Of a DNA stretch of 64,000 nucleotides, positions 13,387-64,000 are shown piece after piece (within the stretch, counting starts at the first letter, position 1; each line of letters opens with the position of its first letter). The position numbers were made by a program, and so were the translations under genes. The stretch comes from Amorphochlora amoebiformis (Eukaryota; Cercozoa; Chlorarachniophyceae), in assembly GCA_054601695.1 (NCBI GenBank), contig BAAHQB010000188.1, forward strand, positions 124,001 to 188,000, given 5' to 3'. The notes beneath the pieces are model-generated. The model saw only the letters and a list, made by a program, of their open reading frames with translations, searched no databases and was not told the origin of the DNA.

Positions 13387-13507
13387 AATACATGCACCTA
13401 TACAACATATTCATTAGTATGGTATGTACTGATGTACATATAAATGCAGTATATACATATGTATGTGTGTGAGTGTCTATATGCACGTACATAAACATGT
13501 ATACATA

Positions 13508-13567
<60 letters not shown>

Positions 13568-13704
13568 CACTATATTCAACGGCAATCATAATACACACAT
13601 ACCCATAAGTGTAGTCTATACATACGTACACATATACAAACAATTACACACACACACACACACACATGCATAACGTAACTCCATTTCCCAACAATAGAAG
13701 AAAT
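13106..13704. other. AT/AC tracts; 3' flank of the minus-strand peroxiredoxin-like gene
   Basis: The minus-strand sequence after the stop at 13705 would be the 3' UTR where a SECIS element is expected. It contains TG repeats and an ATGA at about 13587. I cannot recognise a complete SECIS fold by eye. Confidence 0.4.
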
Positions 13705-19953
<6,249 letters not shown>

Positions 19954-19988
19954 CTGGGTTAGAGATAGCGTGGGTTAGGGTGGTGAGG

Positions 19989-20669
<681 letters not shown>

Positions 20670-21095
20670 CAAAATTTTCCAATTTCTCTCCAGTCTGAGA
20701 AACTGCACCTTATGTCCATCTCCCCCCCCTCGAAAAAAAACGCCAGAAAGTACCTTGAGCTTGGAAAAAGCGGGCGACGTAGCTCGAACGGAGACCATAC
20801 GGCCTCGGCCCTGCGAAGACGGGAAGCATCTCGGAGCACGAGCTCGGGCGAAAGACCTTCCTGCGGTCTGTTTTTTTTAATTTTCTTCCTTAAGAGTGGA
20901 GGGGAGGGGGAGAGCTTGCCGTTATCCCTCATATTTCTTCCATACCCTCGAAGAAAGAACCCTGTTGGTTCGCCCCCCCCGAAAAAAAAATAAAACCTGA
21001 GCAAGCGTGACGCGTCTCCCCGTCACGCCCATCATGTAAACCGACGCCATCATTATCAGGGCCGCCCCAATAGCTACCTTGGGACGCCACAGCAT
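20670..21095 (-). CDS. Membrane-anchor 5' exons, possibly of the peroxiredoxin-like gene
   Basis: Minus-strand exons 21095-20997, 20961-20946, 20867-20754 and 20694-20670 join in phases 0/0, 0/1, 1/1 and 1/2. The first starts at ATG: MLWRPKV, then a hydrophobic helix ([17 protein letters not shown]), then GRRVTLAQ. This is a signal anchor or single membrane span. The third reads [17 protein letters not shown] and YVARFFQAQ. The last ends at a strong donor, GTAAGTATG. If the second exon is not spliced at GAGG|GTATGG, it reads [10 protein letters not shown] and stops, giving a complete 43-residue protein. The first intron is only 35 nt, nearly all homopolymer (T then G). The join to exon 19953 needs one more exon. 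Confidence 0.5.
21005..21028. other. Perfect hairpin
   Basis: GCGTGACG, an 8-nt loop, then CGTCACGC. It lies within the first coding exon of the minus-strand model. Confidence 0.6.
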
Positions 21096-21581
21096 TGTCG
21101 AATGGCTGGGGTTGACCTGTGGCGTTCGTGCGATCTAGCGCTGTATCACGCTGTATCACAAACCTTTTTTTCGTGACCGCTGACCGTGTCACGTTATTCT
21201 GTCATCCATCGTGACACATGTGCTTTCGGGACCCAAAACTTCCGGAAGTTTAATAATAATAATTCCTCGGTATTGGGTTCCGAGAGAATTAATTTGCTGG
21301 GTTCCGTGGCCGTGAGGGTGTGGGTTGGGTTCCTGCTCTTGGGCGCTCAAGCGCTGCGGCATAGAGTGCAAAGTATTAATACACACCGAGAAGGACTTGC
21401 GGAAAGGGGGGAGGATTTCCCGCAATTTATTTTTGCGGGAAGTAGAAGGGGGGGGGGGAGCAACACGTGTGTGTGTTTGTGGATATCGGGAGAGTTAGGA
21501 TTTATGTCGGTTTATTACTATGTGTGTAAGGGTTGTGTGAATACATGTATTGGTGATATTATGTCGATATGTACAAATATG

Positions 21582-21644
<63 letters not shown>

Positions 21645-21795
21645 GAAAAGCAAAGATTATATATGAAATATATTTAGATATGTATATGATATATAGCATA
21701 TGTATATATAACACACACTCTCACACACACACACATATATATACGTACACACACACACACACAGACAAATATATATATATATATATATATATATT

Positions 21796-21835
<40 letters not shown>

Positions 21836-21846
21836 GGGGGATACAG
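21096..21846. other. GC-richer spacer, then AT tract
   Basis: 21096-21480 is unique. It repeats CGTGAC and GTATCAC short words, has several GGGTTCC words, and holds a hairpin CCCGCAA-(7)-TTGCGGG at 21419-21439 next to a G11 run. It probably holds the 5' region of one or both flanking genes. Confidence 0.45.
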
Positions 21847-26269
<4,423 letters not shown>

Positions 26270-27284
26270 TCTTGTCAAAGACACCGTCAATCTAGCTGTG
26301 GCTTTGTTTTGAGTTGGCTTGGGTACGTGTTGTGAGAAATATGTTGTAAATATCCGCTCATCATCCGTTCTGTTACTGGTATTAGTTCATCAGATACGTA
26401 CGCACTTCTCGAGTACGATCACATGCATATACCGTGGCCGGATTATAGTATGCTACACTCGGATAGGTACCAAGAGCACACACTCAGGGACCGACCATAT
26501 GCGCTCGTGATCATGACCTGAATACAACATTTATAAGGAATCTTAGATTTATATGACACCCGTATGTACTAGATGTATACTTATATACGTACGTATCATA
26601 GGTATATATCATTATGCACTAGTACGTACAGTACCAGATTTATTACCGAAGTCATGATGATGCGCACGCGTGCACGCATGCATGCTAGGGAACTTACGTA
26701 CGTACGACATTGTGCGTAAGCGTATGTCTAGATGTGTGTATCTATCTCTCGATGTGTGCTTACCTGAGTACAACACTAATGATTTACGAGGAAAGAAGTT
26801 TGTACATGTATGTATATACGTACGTACGTACACATGCACATGTACGTATAGTACACACTAGCGTACGCACGTATATATTAATTACTAAAATATGGTGTAT
26901 ATATGTACGCGTACGCATGACCGTAGGCCGTAATATTGTACGCATATTCAAGGCTTAAACTTTTACATATGTAATATTTTGTAATCTCGATCCTATTCGA
27001 ATTCGTTGACTAAGTGCGTACCATATGCGTACGCGCCTACATCTTGTACATACACGTGTCGCGGTAAGTGCATAAGTCCATGTACTTGTGTATAACAATT
27101 TTATCATTATTTGTTTACATGTTACTGTTTACTACGTACTGGTCGCTCTTTGAGATATTTTCTTTCAAGTTGAGAAATATTTTTACTAATATAATAATTC
27201 CAAAAAAAAAATTGGCAATGGTTTAGTGTACATACAAGCTGGACAATATTCGCACAATCATTTCTAGCGGCTTAAGATTGCTTT
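26270..27284. other. Unique intergenic DNA
   Basis: About 1 kb with little repeat, enriched in GTAC/CGTACG words (26580-26900). No supported gene. Confidence 0.6.
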
Positions 27285-27449
27285 ATGACGCTGTTGTGGT
27301 TGGTTGGTTCTTTTAAGCTGTTACAACCGTCTCATAACCTCAGCAGAATCCGGTCAGCTGGATGCTCCTCTGATGTCGAGAGGGATGTTGACCTGATGAT
27401 GTATTCGATGTATACGAATATCAATGAATTTTTACGAGGAATAGAGTGA
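27285..27449 (+). CDS. Small ORF, 54 residues
   Basis: ATG with an in-frame TAA four codons upstream, then [30 protein letters not shown] and NEFLRGIE, then TGA. It lies between two convergent genes in unique sequence. It could be a small gene or chance, with no known family. Confidence 0.35.
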   Translation: MTLLWLVGSFKLLQPSHNLSRIRSAGCSSDVERDVDLMMYSMYTNINEFLRGIE

Positions 27450-27504
27450 TGTATGTGGAATTTCATGTAGTATAGATCTATAATATATACCTGTAACACG
27501 CATG

Positions 27505-27535
<31 letters not shown>

Positions 27536-27556
27536 ATGTATGTACATACATGTGTA

Positions 27557-27623
<67 letters not shown>

Positions 27624-27762
27624 TGACCTTTGTAGGCCTGTCGTCGTCGGTTAGAGGCGCCCTAGAATACAATATATACATATCTATGTATATATATACA
27701 TATATATATATATATAATACATATATACATAATATATAATATATATATATGTATATATATAC

Positions 27763-27841
<79 letters not shown>

Positions 27842-27973
27842 CATATTTATGTTAATATATATGTTTATATATATATATATATATGTAAATATATATATGT
27901 AGGCATATATTATATATATATATATATATATACATATATATATGTATACCTGCGAATGAAGTCTTTTAGGGGA
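27450..27973. repeat. AT tracts, 3' flank
   Basis: (AT)n with a unique island at 27621-27672 (ending GGTTAGAGGCGCCCTAG). Nothing else seen. Confidence 0.6.
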
Positions 27974-59316
<31,343 letters not shown>

Positions 59317-59370
59317 GGTCGGCTCAAGCCCCTCCAATGCTACCGAAGGCTGTGTCACGCTTGTGATATG

Positions 59371-59466
59371 TTACACGTGAACGTATCACTTATTTTCCGA
59401 TACATAGGGGAACGTCACTTAGCTGTCACGCTTACGATCCGACTGGCCAGGTGGCTGCACGTGTAA
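59371..59466. promoter_or_regulatory. Divergent promoter interval with inverted CACGTG sites
   Basis: TTACACGTG at 59371-59379 and CACGTGTAA at 59458-59466 are exact inverted copies. They lie between the start codons of the minus gene (59316) and the plus gene (59523). CACGTG is the E-box/bHLH core. Function is inferred from position. Confidence 0.45.
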
Positions 59467-59522
59467 CGGTTTCACTTACTTCACCGACGTCTCACATTCA
59501 CCAAAAAAATGAGGTACTAAAA

Positions 59523-60405
59523 ATGGATTTAGGTGAAATCACCTCTAGTCACAAGAGGGTAAGAATATCTTGAAAATCGCGCGAGCCACTTCCGACCCAG
59601 ACGGCACAAGCGCCTGTGGGACCACCACGACGCGTGCCCATGCCATTCAGTAGCGCGGATAGCCCGGTCTCCAATTCATCAGCATCCTCCCAGTCTGACT
59701 GGCCGGAACCCCACGATGTCAAGCTCCACGAATTACGGCGCGTATTACTGCCTATGTGCTTTGAAACGCCCCCAATACCACTCGGAAATATTGATGAAAG
59801 CATCAGCGAAAGGCCCGTCCTGCCCGTCCCCGTGCTACATATGGTCGAGGAGCCACCGTCTGATGACTCAGAGGAGTCTTCAAGATTGTGTCCATGCTGC
59901 AGAAAGTCTGTCAAGGACGAAGGTAGTCTGAATCATTATGTAAGAATTAATTGCTTCTCATACGTATTGATGTAAAAATTTGAAACTCTTCCGGTCTGAC
60001 ATATCGCGTGGTGCGCATCCACGCCTCCTATATCCAGGCCTAGACTTCCACCGACACCTCATCAGTTGTCTCTTCACGGCTAAGGGCCAGGAGACGCTAC
60101 TGAGGGAGAACATACAGGACGGCTCTGTCAAAACAAGTCAGAAGATCGAGAAATTCCGTAGCTTCGTCACCATGATAGATCTTCGAGAACGCATCTCGAT
60201 CATGGAGTCACTCTATCGACTGTCTAGAGAGGCCCGTCCTCCGAGTGACTCGCCGGTTCCCGACCCTGCGCCCATACTACGGATGAGCACCATGACTCTC
60301 GAATCCGACAAGAAAGTGTTATCACTTCTTTACGGCGTCCGAAAGCGCCATCTTATCACGCCTCCGACGGGAAGAGGAAGATCGCCGAAGCGTGCGCGTA
60401 CGTGA
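59523..60405 (+). CDS. Small zinc-finger-like protein with basic C-terminus
   Basis: Exons 59523-59558 (MDLGEITSSHKR; donor AGG|GTAAGA), 59601-59922 and 60038-60405 give 241 residues. The first intron is 42 nt. The middle is Ser/Pro- and acid-rich (SSADSPVSNSSASSQSD, PSDDSEESS). A C2HC-like motif, CPCC-x11-H-x5-C, is formed across the second junction (CRKSVKDE|GLDFHRHLISC). A consensus donor at 59940 (TAT|GTAAGA) with an acceptor at about 60084 gives an alternative 231-residue form. The tail ends TGRGRSPKRART, a likely nuclear localisation signal. Composition is about 50% GC with few AT runs, unlike the other genes. No family recognised. Confidence 0.75.
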
Positions 60406-60757
60406 GCTCGAGCTGAAATAAGTAATGCTCAAAGTGGATGGGTTAAGGCTCTGTAACTAGGCGGAGCTGGGGATGGATGTAGTGGGGATCAATGCTTGTA
60501 TCTATACAGAGGTGTTAATCGGCCTTCCCTGAGGGCGGCCTTCACAGTACGGGTGCGCACTGCGTGGCTCATGCATCGTTTGCACACCCAGTGACCACAG
60601 TTAGAACCGTGGTTTACAGCACCTTCTGCCGTGCTTAGCTATAGGTTTACCAACCGATCGGTGTAATTTAATGTAATTATTTATGACGGTTGATTCTCTT
60701 GAGATTGCGCTCGTTGAAAAGCTGTCATACATGCGTACATATTTATATATAGCTATA

Positions 60758-60794
<37 letters not shown>

Positions 60795-60826
60795 CATAAT
60801 ATATATATATATATATATATATATAG

Positions 60827-60858
<32 letters not shown>

Positions 60859-61000
60859 TCTATGATATATATAAAAACATATATGTGTACCTGTATGTTC
60901 TAGATGTTATGTCATGTTACTTGTAAGATATGTATGTTAATTATTGTTAAAAGTAACATTATTATTGTTATTGAAATAGTAGTGTTTTTACGTTTTCTAT
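60406..61000. other. 3' flank, then AT tract
   Basis: Unique to about 60740, with a GGCCTTCCCTGAGGGCGGCC hairpin-like element at 60523-60542. (AT)n follows. Confidence 0.5.
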
Positions 61001-61024
61001 AATATTGCATGGTCTTGTTTATAT

Positions 61025-61084
<60 letters not shown>

Positions 61085-61135
61085 CTATATATAAATATAT
61101 ATATATATATTATGATAGTATATATCTAGTATATA

Positions 61136-61169
<34 letters not shown>

Positions 61170-61221
61170 TTCATTTATATATACACATATATATACATAT
61201 TGTAACATATATATATATCTA

Positions 61222-61268
<47 letters not shown>

Positions 61269-61306
61269 ATATATACATAAACATATACACACACACCACA
61301 TATATC

Positions 61307-61340
<34 letters not shown>

Positions 61341-61358
61341 AAATATCATGAAATACTA

Positions 61359-61400
<42 letters not shown>

Positions 61401-61439
61401 CATATAATATATTAGTGTGAGTAGTGGTAGTAGTTTTTA

Positions 61440-61492
<53 letters not shown>

Positions 61493-61531
61493 GCAGCAAT
61501 AATCATTGAATATGTTATATAATAATATTAT

Positions 61532-61598
<67 letters not shown>

Positions 61599-61655
61599 CA
61601 TATATGTAGAATCACTATGATATATAATATTATATTATAAATATGTAATCAATGA

Positions 61656-61701
<46 letters not shown>

Positions 61702-61758
61702 TGTATGTATATATATATATATATATATATTTGTATGTATCAGGATCATATACAGTGA

Positions 61759-61830
<72 letters not shown>

Positions 61831-61837
61831 TTTATAT

Positions 61838-61893
<56 letters not shown>

Positions 61894-61898
61894 TTATA

Positions 61899-61943
<45 letters not shown>

Positions 61944-61985
61944 TATATATATATACATATATGTATGTACTATATACATGTACGT
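61001..61985. repeat. AT tracts
   Basis: (AT)n with a TG run at 61808-61830. Nothing else. Confidence 0.9.
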
Positions 61986-62448
61986 ATGAATGTAACAAGC
62001 TTCAACATTTAATTTCAAGATCTAATTGAATGTGCTACGATTTGACTAACCGTTGAATCCCCGACTTTGTTAATTAATAAAGCGCAATTTTCATATATTT
62101 CTTCTATCGCATCACGCTCTCACTGACACCATCACAGTCACTTTTTTCTCTTACCAACTTTTGAAATTCCCGTTATAATCCGTAATCCCGGTACTGGAAA
62201 ATCATACATGTAACTTTCTTAAGCAATCACGTTAATATACATAAATTGTGATACAAAAGCCTGAAAATGCAGAAAATTCACCCCCGGACACATGAAATCA
62301 TTAGTATATAATATACCCACTTGGGTTATCAGATCGGCCGAGATATGTATATGTCGATATGCTGATATTGCATTTCGATATCCCGAACTTTAAGATATCA
62401 AATATCGAGATATCGCAGATATATATTATTAAACTGTTCAAATTCCAG
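61986..62448. other. Unique low-GC DNA with GATATC-type words
   Basis: CGATAT/GATATC words cluster at 62340-62420 and again at 62970-63022 on the other side of the candidate exon. Confidence 0.5.
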
Positions 62449-62597
62449 GAGAACCTAAGGCGAACGAAATCGTGAAAGACCGCCAAGCGGATGTGATTAC
62501 GATTTATGGTGCTTGGCGACCTGGCCAGCACCGCGCCTGCTGCAGTCGACTGGCTCCAGCACCCGGAGGAGCTGAAACGAGATCACAGCCATTAAAG
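62449..62597 (+). CDS. Candidate internal exon, 49 codons
   Basis: AATTCCAG acceptor and AAAG|GTAAAC donor, phase 1 to 0. Open in one frame throughout: EPKANEIVKDRQADVITIYG, AWRPGQHRACCSRLAPAPGG and AETRSQPLK. GC content is well above the flanks. No family recognised and no partner exon found. Confidence 0.45.
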
Positions 62598-63175
62598 GTA
62601 AACGTACCCATCCTCTAGCGACCGTGGAAACGTGCACCAAATTCATCACGACCCGTGACTCGCCGTGAGAGCATTTGTAAATTCCGTTGAGTTGACGATC
62701 GCGCGTCAAGCGTATACAATGGCCGTAAATTGAGCTCAAATCGTTAGCGTAAATGGACGAGTGAATCTCCCCGCACAGGTGTCAATTAGTGTAAGATTTT
62801 CAAAAAGCAAAATTCACAGTATAGATATGCAGTCTCTCAGTGTGAGTGGATCACAAGTTGACAGTAATAACGTAACTAATCGGTGTTTCTTTTAATACCA
62901 ACTTCATAAAGGGTCTTCTATAACAAGCTAAGATCTCTCGAATCGAGTCAATCGACACACTGCCGATAATGATATTCAGATATTCAAATTGAGATATCTC
63001 GATATTCTGAGATCGATATACGATTCCTCCGACGAGTAGGGCGTTACGTCTTGTTGTTGTCTACCTTGAATTTACTTCAGAAGCTCGGGAATATTGTGGC
63101 CCCGATATATCGGGGGTTTGTTCCACGAGATAGTTGATATAACTAGCTCAACGCATTACAGCTAGATACCTACAT
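62598..63175. other. Unique DNA
   Basis: No repeat and no supported gene. CCCCGATATATCGGGG is a perfect 16-nt palindrome at 63101-63116. Confidence 0.5.
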
Positions 63176-63176
63176 T

Positions 63177-63500
<324 letters not shown>

Positions 63501-63538
63501 GGTTGTGGTACTTCAGAAGCAAATATACAGCCTAACCT

Positions 63539-63545
<7 letters not shown>
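63501..63545 (+). repeat. 5' echo of exon 63656-63713
   Basis: AGGTTGTGGTACTTC-AGAAGCAAAT with an ACAG acceptor. The ATG reads ATA here, and the copy is cut before the exon's 3' end. Confidence 0.9.
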
Positions 63546-63593
<48 letters not shown>

Positions 63594-63613
63594 ACACACA
63601 TATACACACACAC

Positions 63614-63655
<42 letters not shown>

Positions 63656-63659
<4 letters not shown>

Positions 63660-63713
63660 GGTTGTGGTACTTCGGGAGCAAATGTAGAGCCTACCCCACA
63701 TGCCTCCGATCAG
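63656..63713 (+). CDS. Exon [19 protein letters not shown]
   Basis: TATAG acceptor and CAG|GTTATA donor. ATG at 63657. If this is the N-terminus, MGCxxS is a classic N-myristoylation/palmitoylation signal for membrane attachment. The acceptor just before the ATG would mean a spliced 5' UTR, or that the Met is internal. Confidence 0.6.
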
Positions 63714-63715
63714 GT

Positions 63716-63766
<51 letters not shown>

Positions 63767-63845
63767 TACATAGATACATATTAAATATATGCATACACAT
63801 ACACACACACACACACATATATATGTGTATATTATATATATATAG

Positions 63846-63893
63846 GGGGAGGTACATCCGGTGTTTATGAATGGGGACCTGCAAAAGCTTTAG
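63846..63893 (+). CDS. Candidate exon [15 protein letters not shown]
   Basis: TATAG acceptor and TTAG|GTGTAG donor, phase 1 to 1. It does not match the phase-0 end of 63713, so an exon is missing or this is a diverged duplicate of the GCGTSG exon. Confidence 0.4.
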   Translation, partial: GEVHPVFMNGDLQKL

Positions 63894-63899
63894 GTGTAG

Positions 63900-63950
<51 letters not shown>

Positions 63951-64000
63951 GTGTGTGTGTGTGTGTGTATTTGTTTGTTTGCATATATATATATATATAT

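Noticed and set aside
20771-20800. tRNA-like A box (GTAGCTCGAACGG)
   Set aside because: No matching B box at tRNA distance, and the stretch is explained as part of the minus-strand exon 20867-20754.
20997-21095. MLWRPKV... as a PET117/COX14-type mitochondrial assembly factor
   Set aside because: Only the general layout (short N-terminus, one helix) agrees. The downstream exon chain suggests a longer protein, so I left it unnamed.
62497-62739. Minus-strand frame MSSIYGHCIRLTRDRQ...
   Set aside because: No splice or motif support. The plus-strand exon at 62449-62597 has better borders, and the minus frame spans past it into non-coding-like DNA.

Overview
This is eukaryotic nuclear DNA. Most of the window is (AT)n microsatellite, with about twenty internal blocks of the telomere-type repeat TTAGGG/CCCTAA and several GA/CT tracts. 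Long open frames in these repeats are artefacts. The real genes are cut into small exons of about 15-200 nt. They have GT-AG splice sites and are separated by introns made almost wholly of simple repeat. I rebuilt them by requiring splice sites, reading-frame phase and family motifs to agree. TTAGGG repeats, C2H2 fingers with HSGxKPF-type linkers, a C2/MCTP-like protein and tRNA-derived SINEs suggest an opisthokont-like genome (an animal, or a unicellular relative such as an ichthyosporean). That assignment is a weak inference.

Layout. 362-4667 (+): a four-exon gene of unknown function. 6548-12151 (+): a second unknown gene with an acidic C-terminal region. 19953-13705 (-): a peroxiredoxin-like protein of the AAED1/PRXL2 (AhpC/TSA) type in eleven phase-matched exons, with possible 5' exons reaching 21095. 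Its active site reads TGA-x-x-Cys, which suggests selenocysteine. 21847-26269 (+): a five-finger C2H2 zinc-finger gene ending in an AT-hook. 27285-27449 (+): a 54-residue ORF. 59316-27974 (-): a 31-kb gene of over 30 small exons encoding PH, FYVE-like zinc finger, a second Cys4 motif, one C2 domain and MCTP-type C-terminal membrane segments. 59523-60405 (+): a compact, divergently transcribed gene with a zinc-finger-like motif and a basic tail. 62449-62597 and 63656-63893 (+): further exons.

The most unusual feature is a recurrent 'boundary echo'. Truncated tandem copies of an exon's 5' part, each with its splice acceptor, lie upstream of the exon. Copies of its 3' part, each with its donor, lie downstream. 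Each copy is set in (AT)n, or in TTAGGG arrays in some cases. Nearly every repeat-flanked exon in the window shows it, and so does the end of one SINE. It therefore looks like a DNA-level copying process acting where unique sequence meets simple repeat.

The two divergent genes at 59.3-59.5 kb share a short promoter interval with two CACGTG palindromes in inverted TTACACGTG/CACGTGTAA context. The remaining sequence is repeat arrays, tRNA-derived SINEs, higher-order telomeric repeats and two stretches of about 1 kb of unique intergenic DNA.
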